Counted from the first letter of the stretch, positions 1-9,912 are shown. The stretch is DNA of 64,000 nucleotides from Acholeplasma laidlawii_A (GCF_030166555.2 NZ_CP126461.2), one strand, 5' to 3'. Numbers and translations: made by a program. Notes: a model not told the origin generated them from the letters alone.

Positions 1-834
1 TTCTAGACATGTAAAGATATCTACATAGACTTCAACATATGTTTCATCACTTAAATCAGTGATGATCACATTATTAGATGTAATTGCTGGTAATAAAGCA
101 TAAATATCAAATCCAAAAATTCCGTTTAATACATCTTTATCAAAAGGAGCGCCAACTGGGTCTACTGGATCAACTGGGTCTACTGGTGTAGTACCCACTA
201 CATCACCATAAATGGATAAACCAAATACAGTCAAGCCTGGATAAGTTTCTTCATCAATAAATACATAGACAAAATAATCCCCTACTTTGTGAGCACCTTC
301 AACTGCATCGTAAGTTAATGTACTTTCAATTAATGCGATATAACTATCTGCATCTGCTTCAGACCATGTAAAGATATCTACATAAACATCAAAATAAGTT
401 TCATCACTTAAATCAGTAATTAGAGCATCATTTGAAGTAAATGCTGGTAATAATGCATAAATATCAAATCCAAAAATGCCATTTAATTCATCTTTATCAA
501 ATGGAACACCTTCAGGATCCACTGGATCAACTGGTGTTTCATCTTCTAAATATTGATATACTCCAACACCATAAATAATTGAACCAGGAACAATCTCATC
601 ATCTGCATAAAGATAAATAAATAGTTCTCCTAATATATATGCATCTTCTAAGGCATCATAAGTTAGTAAATTTTCTAATAAGGCATCATAAGCCATTAAA
701 TCAGATTCTGTCCAATCAAAAACATCGATATAGACATCATTAAATAAGTCGTTTGAGTTATCAATCACTTCATAATCGCTTGTTACAATTTCAGGAATTA
801 ATGCATATACATCAAGTCCAAAAATACTGTTAAG
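1..834 (-). repeat. Tandem ~350-bp coding repeats in the lipoprotein gene
   Basis: The stretch around 11-180 is repeated around 368-540 (offset 357 bp, highly similar) and around 716-840 (offset 348 bp, more diverged). The repeat encodes a 116-119 aa domain and the array may continue beyond the left edge. Offsets are multiples of three, so copy-number change would keep the frame. Confidence 0.8.
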
Positions 835-1584
835 TAATGTTGGATCAAATGCTGTGCCTGAAGTAATTGGAACTTCCTTAAATTGTGCAACATAAACTGT
901 ATCTGCTGTAGCTGCTACAACCGCTTTATCCCAACCAGTAAACTCAAATGTATGTGTAAGAGTTGCTTGTTTTGTTGGTGTTTGACCAGTATATGCAGGT
1001 ACTACACCTGATACGACTTCAACAGTTTGTAAAACCGTATCATCATGATTTTTAAAACTTATTTTAAAAGTTTCTACTTCCCCTAAACTTTCCCACTTAG
1101 CGTAAAAACTCTTATTTTCTGTAGAACCAACTTCTACTTTACCAACAAAACTTGATTCAGTATTTGATGTAGACCAACCTAAGAATTTAAATCCTTCTTT
1201 AGTAGGCGTTAATAAATTGACTTCATCTAGTATTGTAAACTTGGATACTTGTTCAGGATGAATCACACCACCATCTAAGTGTAGTGTAATCGTATATTCA
1301 TTGATTGTCCATTTTGCATATAATGTCACTGAACTCGTAATATCAGTTGTTAATTTAGAACCTTCACTTAAATCACTTTCTAAATACCAACTATTAAAAG
1401 TATATCCTGATTTTTCAGGTACCACCTTTTCAATCTCTGCTAAAGCATAACTTGATTCAAATTCAATAGCTTGAATTTCATTTCCACCATTGGTTTCAAA
1501 ATCAATTTTGTAAGCAGTTAATTCTGTACACGCTATTAACACGAGTGTCATCAATAACGTAAAGATTATGCTAATTTTCTTCAT
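1..1584 (-). CDS. Repeat-containing surface lipoprotein, 3' end outside window
   Basis: The reading frame is open from an ATG at 1584 to the window edge (528 codons seen), so the C-terminus is missing. The N-terminus is a lipoprotein signal: two Lys, a hydrophobic stretch, then lipobox LIAC with Cys19 as the lipidation site. Residues about 25-225 resemble InlB/Flg_new-type beta-grasp repeats (TFNSWYLES, KWTINEYTITLHLDGG, FKFLGW, YAKW). From about residue 240 a different domain of 116-119 residues recurs at least three times, each beginning FD..LLN.IFG.D.YAL and joined by acidic VDPVDP linkers. It is likely an exposed membrane-anchored protein used in adhesion or binding; the ligand is unknown. 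It is separated from pcrA by a terminator on the same strand. Confidence 0.85.
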   Translation of the reverse strand, partial: MKKISIIFTLLMTLVLIACTELTAYKIDFETNGGNEIQAIEFESSYALAEIEKVVPEKSGYTFNSWYLESDLSEGSKLTTDITSSVTLYAKWTINEYTITLHLDGGVIHPEQVSKFTILDEVNLLTPTKEGFKFLGWSTSNTESSFVGKVEVGSTENKSFYAKWESLGEVETFKISFKNHDDTVLQTVEVVSGVVPAYTGQTPTKQATLTHTFEFTGWDKAVVAATADTVYVAQFKEVPITSGTAFDPTLLNSIFGLDVYALIPEIVTSDYEVIDNSNDLFNDVYIDVFDWTESDLMAYDALLENLLTYDALEDAYILGELFIYLYADDEIVPGSIIYGVGVYQYLEDETPVDPVDPEGVPFDKDELNGIFGFDIYALLPAFTSNDALITDLSDETYFDVYVDIFTWSEADADSYIALIESTLTYDAVEGAHKVGDYFVYVFIDEETYPGLTVFGLSIYGDVVGTTPVDPVDPVDPVGAPFDKDVLNGIFGFDIYALLPAITSNNVIITDLSDETYVEVYVDIFTCLE

Positions 1585-1698
1585 AAAACTCTCTCTTTCT
1601 TATGTAAATAATTTATGCGTAACAGTTATAATAGCATGTTTAATCGAACTTGTAAACGAAACTAATTTCAAACATACTTAAAAAGATAAAAATTCATA

Positions 1699-1736
1699 AA
1701 AATAAGCATGCGATCTTTTCTAATCGCATGCTTATT
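1699..1736 (-). terminator. Intrinsic terminator after pcrA
   Basis: A 13-bp perfect stem (1701-1713 with 1724-1736) and 10-nt loop lie immediately beyond the pcrA stop. Read on the minus strand the stem is followed by a T-rich stretch. It ends the glnS-pcrA unit before the lipoprotein gene. Confidence 0.8.
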
Positions 1737-1737
1737 T

Positions 1738-3849
1738 TCAGTTTTTCTTAATACTTGGATGTGACTCTAATAATTGTTTAATACCATGAGGCATACTAAA
1801 TGCGATTGTTGCAATATCTTTATCTACGCTCACTACAATACCTTTACCAAATACTTGGTGAGTGACACTATCACCAGGTTTTAAGTAGTTACTACTTGTT
1901 CCTTGTTGTGGTGTGTAGTTACCCTTTTTAGTAAAGACTTCTTGTTCAGGCATCATTTCTTTTAAGAACCTAGATGGTCTTGGATAAATTAATGCGCCAT
2001 ATAATAATCTTTTCTCACTACGGGTTAAGTAGAGTCTTTCTTTAGCTCTTGTAACACCTACATAGGCGATACGTCTTTCTTCTTCTAGTTCATTTAAGTC
2101 CATAAAGGATTGACTTGAAGGGAAAATTTGTTCTTCCATAACCGTCATAAATACCACTTTAAATTCTAAGCCTTTAACTTGGTGGAAGGTTGAGAGTACT
2201 ACTGCATCACTGACCTTATTTCTATCAAGGTCACTATAAAGTGCAATTTGATCTAAAAGCTGCATGAGCTTTTCAAAGAAAGTTCCCTCATAATAGGCTT
2301 CAGCTTGAACAAATGGGTTCTTTAATTCTTTAATATATTCAATACGTTCTTCTGAGTATTCATCTTTATCCGTTTCAAGCATTTGATTATAGCCGGTTTT
2401 ATGGGCTACATAATCCACTACTTTGCCTAACTCAGTAAAGTTTTGAAAGTCAAATTTCATTTCTAAAATTAGGGTTTTAAACTCAAGTAGGGACTGTTTT
2501 GTTTTACCGGATATATCAAATGAATCAATGGCATCAAACATCGACATGTTATGTTCTTTCGCATAACTTTGTAGTTTGTTTAATGTAGTTGGTCCAATAG
2601 CTCTTCTTGGTGTATTAATAATACGCATTAAATAAAAATCTAAGTTAGGGTCTACAACTAATCTAATGTAGGCTAGAATATCTTTAATTTCTTTTCTTTG
2701 ATAAAAAGATATACCACCATATAACACATAAGGAATGTTGTATTTCATGAAGACGTCTTCAAAACTTCTACTTAAGGCATTATTTCTATATAAAATAGCA
2801 ATATCTGAATATTTATAGCCACCATCTTCAATAAGTGTTTCAATTTCATTGGCGATCATTTGAGCTTCGTTTAAATCGCTTTGTGCTGACCAGATAAATG
2901 GTTTTAAACCATTTCCCAAATCTGTTTCAAGTGATTTTGAAAAGGGTCTATTTTTATTACTAGTAATTATCTTATTCGCAAACTTTAATATTTCTTTAGT
3001 TGATCTATAGTTTAAGTCTAGAACGATTTCTGCTTTACTACCATCTTCATTTTTAAAGTCATTTAAAAAGAACTTGGCATTATCATAGTTTGCACCACGA
3101 AAGGCGTAGATTGATTGATCAGGGTCCCCTACCACAAATAGATTTTTTTGTTTTCCTGCTAATAGTTTCATCATTTTATATTGTAGATGGTCTGTATCTT
3201 GGAACTCATCGACTAAAATAAAGTTAAATTTGTTTTGATAGTATTCTAAAATATTTAGATGTTCATTTAATAACTTATAGGTAAGTATTTGAAGATCATC
3301 AAAATCTAGTAAGTTATTGGTGATAAGTTCATGTGTATATTTTTCTAATACCAATCTTTCATTTGCATTATCAAAATAATCGATATTTAGATGCTTAAAT
3401 AAAGATATTTTATGTCTTATAGCGTTTGCTTTATAAGACTTCGTATCTAGATTTAGATCTTTAATAATCTTTCTAACCATCGCTTTAGCATCATCTTCAT
3501 CGATGATGTTAAAGTTAACGGTATAACCCATTTTTAGATGTTCAATATCTCTTCTTAAGACTTTGACGCCAAACGCGTGGAATGTATATATCCATGTATT
3601 TGTCGCATAAGGTCCAGCCATTTCAACGATACGTTCTTTCATTTCTCTGGCTGCTTTATTGGTAAATGTTACAGCTAAGATACTATCCGGTGCTACGCCT
3701 AGTTCTTCAATTAAATATGCAATTCTAGTGGTTAGTGTTCTAGTTTTACCTGTACCGGCACCTGCAACGACAAAAAGAGGGCCACTTATATGGGTGGCCG
3801 CCTTTTTTTGTTGTGGGTTTAATTGCTCTAACCAATTAGTCATCTTCAT
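1738..3849 (-). CDS. pcrA: ATP-dependent DNA helicase PcrA/UvrD (SF1)
   Basis: A 3'-5' superfamily 1 DNA helicase used in repair and in clearing replication obstacles. The 703-aa length is normal for PcrA. Motifs appear in order: Walker A AGAGTGKT at residues 29-36, motif II VDEFQD, motif III GDPDQSIYAFRGA, motif IV LNYRS, motif V VKGLEF and motif VI YVGVTRAKERL. The C-terminal GDSVTHQVFGKGIV segment is the Tudor-like tail typical of PcrA. The first ATG lies one base after the glnS stop; the second Met (residue 3) is an equally possible start, and no clear Shine-Dalgarno is seen. It is probably translated as the second gene of a glnS-pcrA unit. Confidence 0.95.
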   Translation of the reverse strand: MKMTNWLEQLNPQQKKAATHISGPLFVVAGAGTGKTRTLTTRIAYLIEELGVAPDSILAVTFTNKAAREMKERIVEMAGPYATNTWIYTFHAFGVKVLRRDIEHLKMGYTVNFNIIDEDDAKAMVRKIIKDLNLDTKSYKANAIRHKISLFKHLNIDYFDNANERLVLEKYTHELITNNLLDFDDLQILTYKLLNEHLNILEYYQNKFNFILVDEFQDTDHLQYKMMKLLAGKQKNLFVVGDPDQSIYAFRGANYDNAKFFLNDFKNEDGSKAEIVLDLNYRSTKEILKFANKIITSNKNRPFSKSLETDLGNGLKPFIWSAQSDLNEAQMIANEIETLIEDGGYKYSDIAILYRNNALSRSFEDVFMKYNIPYVLYGGISFYQRKEIKDILAYIRLVVDPNLDFYLMRIINTPRRAIGPTTLNKLQSYAKEHNMSMFDAIDSFDISGKTKQSLLEFKTLILEMKFDFQNFTELGKVVDYVAHKTGYNQMLETDKDEYSEERIEYIKELKNPFVQAEAYYEGTFFEKLMQLLDQIALYSDLDRNKVSDAVVLSTFHQVKGLEFKVVFMTVMEEQIFPSSQSFMDLNELEEERRIAYVGVTRAKERLYLTRSEKRLLYGALIYPRPSRFLKEMMPEQEVFTKKGNYTPQQGTSSNYLKPGDSVTHQVFGKGIVVSVDKDIATIAFSMPHGIKQLLESHPSIKKN

Positions 3850-3850
3850 A

Positions 3851-5479
3851 TTATTTATAACTTTTCTTAAGCGCTACAATTTCATTAAATACGTATTTAT
3901 TATCGTTATCGTAGTAACAGTTGAAATATCCATTTCTAATGAATTGGAATTTTTCTTCATGTAATACATCTTTTAAGCTACCTTCAATAAAACCTTGTTT
4001 TACTGTTAAGGATTCTGTGTTAAATCTTTCTTCTAATGATAGTGAACTATCATTTTTAAGTAGTTGACCATAGAAGTTAAAAGTTGCAGGAATTGCAGTT
4101 GTTGCTTCTACAAAATGAATGGTACCATCAGGTTTTCTTTCACTAAAACCAGATCCTGATAATGTCGCTACATCATAAGTAGCAAGTATTTCTGTAATAT
4201 TGCCTTCACTATCTTTAACTACATCATTTGCTTGAATAAAGTATGTATGGAATAATCTAACTTCTCTACCTAAAGATAGACGTTTGTACTTCTTATCAGG
4301 TCTTTCTTCTAAGAAGTCTTCTCTATCAATATAGATGTGTTTAGAAAATGCTATTTTTCTGCTACCTAGTGATTCATTTTCATTGTGGAATGGTACATCA
4401 AAATATTCAATTTTGTCTTTTGGATAATTTGTAATTGTAACTTTAATTGGATCAATGACTGCAAATGCACGTTTAGCACGCATATTTAAATCATCTCTAA
4501 CAAATGATTCAAGCATGTCCAGTTCAACTTCACTATTTACTTTAGCTAATCCCGTTGCAAGAATAAATGCTCTAATTGCTTCTTTGGTATAACCTTTTTT
4601 ACGTAAACCAGAAAGTGTTGGCATTCTAGGATCATCCCAACCTGTTACAAGTTTAGAATCCACTAATTGTTTTAAGTATCTTTTTGACATGACTGTGTTT
4701 TCAATACCTAAACGTCCAAATTCAATTTGTCTTGGTACTAAAGGCATTTCGGTTTCTTTAACAACCCAGTCATATAATGGTCTATGGTCTTCAAACTCTA
4801 ATGAACATAAAGAGTGTGTAATCCCTTCAATGGCATCCTCAATCGGATGAGCATAGTCATACATAGGATAAATCTTCCATTTATCTTTAGTATTATGATG
4901 TGTTGCAAAATTGATTCTGTATAAAACAGGATCACGCATGTTCATGTTTGAACTTGCCATATCAATTTTTGCACGAAGTACTTTAGAACCTTCTGGATAT
5001 TTTCCTTCTTGCATTTCTTCAAATAATTTTAAGTTTTCTTCAACAGATCTATTTCTATAAGGAGACTCGATACCTGGTGTAACTACATCGCCTCTGGTTT
5101 TAGATATTTCTTCAGCTGTTTGATCATCTACATAAGCTAAACCTTTTTTAATTAGTACCTTAGCACGTTCAAACATTTCTGTAAAATAATCACTCGCAAA
5201 ATAAATAGCTGCAGGATCATAGCCTAACCATCTAACATCACGTTCGATCGCTTCTACATATACCGAATCTTCCTTAGATGGATTCGTATCATCATATCTA
5301 AGATTTGTTTTTCCGTTAAACACTTTAGCGAGTTCAAAGTTAGTAATAATTGCTCTAGCATGACCAATATGTAAAAAACCATTTGGTTCTGGCGGAAAGC
5401 GTGTGATAATCTCTTTATGTTTACCGGTTTCTAAATCATTTTCCATAATTGTTTTTATAAAATTTGATTGATTTTCCAT
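3851..5479 (-). CDS. glnS: Glutaminyl-tRNA synthetase
   Basis: Class I synthetase that charges tRNA-Gln directly. PPEPNGFLHIGHA near residues 29-41 (HIGH at 37-40) and the VMSKRYL motif in place of KMSKS are the GlnRS rather than GluRS forms; the anticodon-binding beta-barrels occupy the C-terminal part. The start at 5479 (MENQSNF) is chosen because GAGGTG lies 7 nt upstream; the frame extends 13 codons further to 5518 but that ATG has no such site. Length is 542 aa, close to E. coli GlnRS. Most Firmicutes and mollicutes use GluRS plus GatCAB instead, so the gene is phylogenetically notable. pcrA follows with one base between. Confidence 0.93.
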   Translation of the reverse strand: MENQSNFIKTIMENDLETGKHKEIITRFPPEPNGFLHIGHARAIITNFELAKVFNGKTNLRYDDTNPSKEDSVYVEAIERDVRWLGYDPAAIYFASDYFTEMFERAKVLIKKGLAYVDDQTAEEISKTRGDVVTPGIESPYRNRSVEENLKLFEEMQEGKYPEGSKVLRAKIDMASSNMNMRDPVLYRINFATHHNTKDKWKIYPMYDYAHPIEDAIEGITHSLCSLEFEDHRPLYDWVVKETEMPLVPRQIEFGRLGIENTVMSKRYLKQLVDSKLVTGWDDPRMPTLSGLRKKGYTKEAIRAFILATGLAKVNSEVELDMLESFVRDDLNMRAKRAFAVIDPIKVTITNYPKDKIEYFDVPFHNENESLGSRKIAFSKHIYIDREDFLEERPDKKYKRLSLGREVRLFHTYFIQANDVVKDSEGNITEILATYDVATLSGSGFSERKPDGTIHFVEATTAIPATFNFYGQLLKNDSSLSLEERFNTESLTVKQGFIEGSLKDVLHEEKFQFIRNGYFNCYYDNDNKYVFNEIVALKKSYK

Positions 5480-5698
5480 ATATTTCACCTCTTCATAATC
5501 TTCAAGTTCATGCATCATTCTAAATCTTTTAAATTGTTAATTCTATTTATTTAAATCGTCATTTAATACATCATCATTTATATCTATTCTAAATAGAATA
5601 CTTACAACATGATTATACTTATTATATCATATCAAATGGTATAAATTAGTATGTTATCAAGGAAATATGTGAATATTTTAAAGCCTTTATAAATAAAG

Positions 5699-5738
5699 TG
5701 AAGGAACATGTTTTAAAGTCATGTCCCTTCATTTTTTA
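5699..5738 (-). terminator. Probable terminator downstream of the 5748-7403 gene
   Basis: An 11-bp stem with one mismatch (GAAGGGACATG with CATGTTCCTTC on the minus strand) lies just after the gene's stop. The T-rich run on the minus side is moderate; on the plus side it is better (six T), so it may act in both directions. Confidence 0.55.
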
Positions 5739-5747
5739 AATTATTTA

Positions 5748-7403
5748 TTATGGTAGTAAACTATCTACATCAACTGAAGTGTCTAGTGTTAAATACAGTG
5801 AATTATAGAATGCTTGTTGTTCTTGTGGTGTTAGTGTGTTTAATGCATCTAGTAAACCTTCTGTATCCGTTGGATCATTTGTATAAACATCTTCTAATGC
5901 AGCATAATCAGGATTTAATAGGATTGTTGTTAATGCTGCATCAATTGCATCTTGTAGTTCTGCTAGGATAGCTGCATTAGCGCCTGTAGGCGTTACAACA
6001 AATCTTAAGTATTTACCTTGAACAGTTACACTATCCACTGTAGTAGATTGTCCTGCAAAGTTACCCATAAAATCTTTAAGAATAATTTGATTACCAACAA
6101 TCATTTCGTTTTCACCAACTAGATTTAGTATGGTTGCTACTTTATTGTTTGTAACGGTTGTATCATCGCCAATATGAATCACATCAATTGTAAATACTAA
6201 ATCTTGTTTATCATCAGATATTGAAGGTATAGATACTAATGTGAAATCTGTTTGGAATACTTTAGATGGATCAGCTTGATTGTAAAGTTTCATAATAATT
6301 GTAAAGTGTACTTTATTATCAATAAATCTAGCATATAAAGGTAGTGTTTCTAATACATAGATATTGGTATCAAACTCAAAAGTTTGTGACATATCCATGG
6401 ATTCACCCACATAGTACTCAATTAATTGATTAAATGTTTCTTCATGCATATCATAATTTAATGAAGATCCACCTGTAATAGATGATAATAATAAAGTTGT
6501 AAGTTGAGACTCAAACATATTATTTAATTCTGTTTCATCACTGATTTGATTTGTTGTTTGATAAGGTGTTTCAGTTGAACGCATCTTACCGAGCGCGATA
6601 CCAATACCACCAACATCTTCACCAAATGCTGAAACTAATAATTCTTCTTCATCTACAAAACCAAGTAGTGCTTCTATCATGAGTCTGTTGGGATCTTCTT
6701 CTTCAGATATTAAGTTAATTAAATCTGTTGTGTTGACCCAAATAGATTTTGTTTTTAAATCATAGTTACCAAAACCAGATACTGCGTTTTGGATTAAACC
6801 ATTTAGTCCATCTTCTGTAAAACGACTTACTATAAAGTCAGCTGTATCATACATCCATAAAATTGGCATGTTACCAAACTTAATTTCTTTGATAGTTAAT
6901 TTATATTGTGTAATCAGTTCGTTATCAACTTCAACTTGTTCGATATTAATATCTAAGTCTAAATAAAGTGTTGTTTGATAATAGATATTAGAAAAACCTG
7001 CATCAAGTCCTGCTTCTATTGTAAGACCAGTTTCATGAAACGCTAAGGTTACACCTTTAAAACCACCATTGTTGTTACCAAAGGCAATTGCATATTTTCT
7101 AGCATTTAAATCAATGGTTTCATCTGTTTTACCAAAGTCAGGATTTTCAGCTGCATAGATATCTTTTAATGCTGCATTCGCCTCACTACTTGTTAAAACA
7201 AAGTCAAATGATAAGGCATTTTCATCAGCAATGAACTCATCTAGTTTGTTGCTGGCAATATCATTAAATGATAAGCCTTCATTTGCACTAAAATCATCTA
7301 CTGGTGCACTGTATCCTTTGTACATAACTACAAGTATAATTATTGGTGTTAAGACAATCAGTAACAATGCTAATTTAATAATTCTTTTAATCCATTTAAA
7401 CAT
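5748..7403 (-). CDS. Membrane-anchored protein of unknown function
   Basis: 551 aa that I do not recognise. The N-terminus is a single membrane anchor: basic MFKWIKRIIK followed by a hydrophobic stretch to about residue 28, with no lipobox. The rest looks like a large soluble, probably extracellular, beta-rich region without cysteines. It repeatedly contains short lipid-protein-like strands (TLYLDLDINIE, VHFTIIMKLYN). The C-terminus is Asp/Thr-rich. The start at 7403 is preceded by a run of seven G that serves as the ribosome site. It stands alone between the glnS promoter region and tsaD, with its own terminator. Confidence 0.8.
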   Translation of the reverse strand: MFKWIKRIIKLALLLIVLTPIIILVVMYKGYSAPVDDFSANEGLSFNDIASNKLDEFIADENALSFDFVLTSSEANAALKDIYAAENPDFGKTDETIDLNARKYAIAFGNNNGGFKGVTLAFHETGLTIEAGLDAGFSNIYYQTTLYLDLDINIEQVEVDNELITQYKLTIKEIKFGNMPILWMYDTADFIVSRFTEDGLNGLIQNAVSGFGNYDLKTKSIWVNTTDLINLISEEEDPNRLMIEALLGFVDEEELLVSAFGEDVGGIGIALGKMRSTETPYQTTNQISDETELNNMFESQLTTLLLSSITGGSSLNYDMHEETFNQLIEYYVGESMDMSQTFEFDTNIYVLETLPLYARFIDNKVHFTIIMKLYNQADPSKVFQTDFTLVSIPSISDDKQDLVFTIDVIHIGDDTTVTNNKVATILNLVGENEMIVGNQIILKDFMGNFAGQSTTVDSVTVQGKYLRFVVTPTGANAAILAELQDAIDAALTTILLNPDYAALEDVYTNDPTDTEGLLDALNTLTPQEQQAFYNSLYLTLDTSVDVDSLLP

Positions 7404-7474
7404 ATAAATCCCCCCCTTAGGTGATTCTATTATATGCGTTTTTTATATAATTTTTATATATATTGCTTAGATAT

Positions 7475-8470
7475 TTAGATAAAATTGATTGCAGAACTTC
7501 CCTTTAAATAATAATCTTTTAATGCACCCTGTTTATTAAATTGATAATAGGCTGCAATACCAATCATTGCAGCTTGATCTGTACAGTATTTAATACTTGG
7601 AGTAAGTATTTCTAAGTCCGTAATACGTTCTTTCATTTTAGTTCTTAAACCCTTATTTGCTGCAACTCCGCCTGCAACAACTATTTGTTTAACACCTAAA
7701 TTATTAGCTGCATCTTTTGTTTTTTGAACTAATACTTCATTAACAGATTCTTGGAAAGATGCACAAACATCTTCCACTTTAAAGGATTCATTTCTTTGTT
7801 TCATATTGTGTACTAAATTAAGTACAGAACTCTTTAACCCTGAAAATGAGAAATTAAATGGTTCATTCTTTAAAAAAGGTTTTGGTAAATTATAGATTGC
7901 TTCACCTTGATGAGCTAATCTATCCACAACCGGGCCACCTGGATAACCTAGACCTAACATACGTGCGACCTTATCATAGGCTTCACCCACTGCATCGTCT
8001 AAAGTTGTTCCAAGAAGTTCAATATCTAAATGATCTTTAACTAATAATAGTTCTGTATGTCCACCACTAACAAGTAGCGTTAATAAAGGAAACTTCATTT
8101 CGCCTTCAATTTGTGCTGCATATATATGTCCTAATAAGTGGTTTACACCCATTAAAGGAATTTGATTAGCATAAGCAAAAGTTGTTGCAGCATTAATTCC
8201 TACAAGCAGAGAACCAATTAATCCTGGACCTTGTGTCACTGCAACTAAATCAATATCTGATACTTTAATACCTGCATCTTTTATTGCTTTATCAAACATA
8301 TATAACATAGACTCAATATGCGCACGTGAAGCGATTTCAGGTACTACACCACCGTATGGTTGGTGTATTTTAATTTGTGATAAAACTGCATTTGATAAAA
8401 CAATTTTACCATCTTTTGTAATTGCAACACTTGTTTCATCACAAGATGTTTCAACAGATAAAATGATCAT
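7475..8470 (-). CDS. tsaD: tRNA N6-threonylcarbamoyladenosine transferase TsaD
   Basis: Transfers threonylcarbamoyl to A37 of ANN-decoding tRNAs, working with TsaB and TsaE. The ASKHA-fold signature is present: SVETSCDETSVA at the N-terminus, metal ligands His111 and His115 in NHLLGH, GGHTELLL, and SGLKSSV further on. Its 331 aa match the family. GGAGG lies just upstream and the ATG overlaps the rimI stop as TAATG, indicating coupled translation. It is the last gene of the pgi-tsaE-tsaB-rimI-tsaD operon. Confidence 0.96.
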   Translation of the reverse strand: MIILSVETSCDETSVAITKDGKIVLSNAVLSQIKIHQPYGGVVPEIASRAHIESMLYMFDKAIKDAGIKVSDIDLVAVTQGPGLIGSLLVGINAATTFAYANQIPLMGVNHLLGHIYAAQIEGEMKFPLLTLLVSGGHTELLLVKDHLDIELLGTTLDDAVGEAYDKVARMLGLGYPGGPVVDRLAHQGEAIYNLPKPFLKNEPFNFSFSGLKSSVLNLVHNMKQRNESFKVEDVCASFQESVNEVLVQKTKDAANNLGVKQIVVAGGVAANKGLRTKMKERITDLEILTPSIKYCTDQAAMIGIAAYYQFNKQGALKDYYLKGSSAINFI

Positions 8471-8901
8471 TATTTAACCTCCATGTGCATCATATAGCCA
8501 TCTTCTTTATCATAATAATTTGGTATAACAGTCACTATTACGGCACCATATTTTTCATAAAAATGAATTGCTTTTTCATTGGTTACTCGAACCTCTAAGA
8601 CAAGTGAGTTGACACCACTAGATTTCATTTCTAATAAACCATGTTCAAAAAGTTGACTACCTATACCTTGTCCTTGATACGGAGTATCCACCAAGAAATT
8701 TAGGATATCCGCATTTGTATCAATTTGTCTAAAACTTAAGTAACCAATTATTTTGTTATTTAAGGTATAAACGTAGATACGTGAGAATTCATTTTCCAAT
8801 AGTTCACTTTTTAAAAAAGAATACCCTAGTGAAGCACCAAATACTTTTTCTTCTAACTGAACTATTGCTTCTAAGTCATGAATGACTGCGGTTCTTATCA
8901 A
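8470..8901 (-). CDS. rimI: Ribosomal-protein-alanine N-acetyltransferase-type GNAT
   Basis: A 143-aa GNAT acetyltransferase. The acetyl-CoA loop is visible as DTPYQGQGIGSQL, followed by VLEVRVTNEKAIHFYEKYGA, the usual RimI end. Known RimI proteins acetylate the N-terminus of ribosomal protein S18; the substrate here is inferred from homology and from its conserved place between tsaB and tsaD. The start is TTG at 8901, inside the end of tsaB (26-nt overlap), supported by GGAGAAG a few bases upstream. Confidence 0.88.
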   Translation of the reverse strand: MIRTAVIHDLEAIVQLEEKVFGASLGYSFLKSELLENEFSRIYVYTLNNKIIGYLSFRQIDTNADILNFLVDTPYQGQGIGSQLFEHGLLEMKSSGVNSLVLEVRVTNEKAIHFYEKYGAVIVTVIPNYYDKEDGYMMHMEVK

Positions 8902-9469
8902 GATTCTTCTCCGCTTCTGTTTGTCTTAAGTAATTTGGGATAAGCGAAAATATATCTTCTACTTCTTCTTTTTTATCAATAATAACTAGACCATCCAGCT
9001 TAATAGTATCTGGACTTAAAAGAATAAGTATTTCTTTTTCCGCATCAGATAATTCATCTAAGTGTCTTACTTTTTCTGCATCTAAAATGATACCTTTTTC
9101 AATCGTAGCACTAAAGCCTTGATCATTTCTTGCATCATGCCAAATAAGCGCTTTTTGTTGGTATCCTGAACTTAAAAATACTAGACTACTTACCTTATAA
9201 AGTTTAACATTAGTTGCGTAACTTAGCATTTTAGCCGTCATCACACCGACTCTTAAACCTGTGTAAGAACCAGGTCCAACACCTACAATAATGCCAGATA
9301 AATCTTGCACCTTTAAGTTGTGTGCGTGAAGCATGTGTTCAATCATTGGTACGATATGTGCTTGATGATCTTGTTTACCAAATCTAATATGCTCATCTAA
9401 CTTTACTTGATTATCATAGAGCATAATAATTAAAGCATTAGTTGATGTATCTATAAGTAAGTATTTCAT
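8876..9469 (-). CDS. tsaB: t6A biosynthesis protein TsaB
   Basis: Non-catalytic ASKHA-fold partner that dimerises with TsaD in t6A synthesis. It starts MKYLLIDTSTNALI and carries the family segment VGVGPGSYTGLRVGV. The start at 9469 is preferred over the longer frame because its ATG overlaps the tsaE stop as ATGA. About 197 aa, slightly short for the family. The C-terminal part (after about residue 110) is divergent, as is usual in TsaB. Confidence 0.93.
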   Translation of the reverse strand: MKYLLIDTSTNALIIMLYDNQVKLDEHIRFGKQDHQAHIVPMIEHMLHAHNLKVQDLSGIIVGVGPGSYTGLRVGVMTAKMLSYATNVKLYKVSSLVFLSSGYQQKALIWHDARNDQGFSATIEKGIILDAEKVRHLDELSDAEKEILILLSPDTIKLDGLVIIDKKEEVEDIFSLIPNYLRQTEAEKNLDKNRSHS

Positions 9470-9912
9470 ATATTTTCTATCCAATCTAAGTTTCCATCAC
9501 TAGTTGATATCTTAATTTCTCTGTCTGTTTCATTTAACCACTTAAGTTCCACTAAGACATGCTTTTGTGGGATTAATTCTTCTACTTGACTCGGCCATTC
9601 AATCACTGAAATAGCATCTTCATCTAATATATAATCTTCAAGATCAAAATCTAAACCTATACCGTCCATACGGTATAGGTCTAGATGATTTAGTGTTTTA
9701 GTACCTTGATACGTCTTTAAAATCGTAAAGGTAGGTGAATTAATGACACTTGTAATACCAAGTGCTTTACCAATACCTTTTGTAAAGGTTGTCTTACCAC
9801 TAGATAAGTCCCCATTTAAAAGAATTACGTGATACGATTTGGGTAAGTTATCTATTAATTTCTTACCTAATTCAATTGTTTCATTTGCAGATTTACTTAT
9901 AAATTGTCTCAT
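9466..9912 (-). CDS. tsaE: t6A biosynthesis ATPase TsaE
   Basis: P-loop ATPase needed to recycle the TsaB-TsaD complex. Walker A GDLSSGKTT is at residues 34-42; the switch-like INSPTFTI and HLDLYR follow, and WPSQVEELIP is the typical C-terminal region. 148 aa. Its ATG overlaps the pgi stop (ATGA) and its stop overlaps the tsaB ATG (ATGA), so the three genes are tightly coupled. Confidence 0.95.
   Translation of the reverse strand: MRQFISKSANETIELGKKLIDNLPKSYHVILLNGDLSSGKTTFTKGIGKALGITSVINSPTFTILKTYQGTKTLNHLDLYRMDGIGLDFDLEDYILDEDAISVIEWPSQVEELIPQKHVLVELKWLNETDREIKISTSDGNLDWIENI

Noticed and set aside
1..834. CRISPR array
   Set aside because: The repeats are ~350 bp, in frame and protein-coding, not short repeats with unique spacers; no cas gene occurs.
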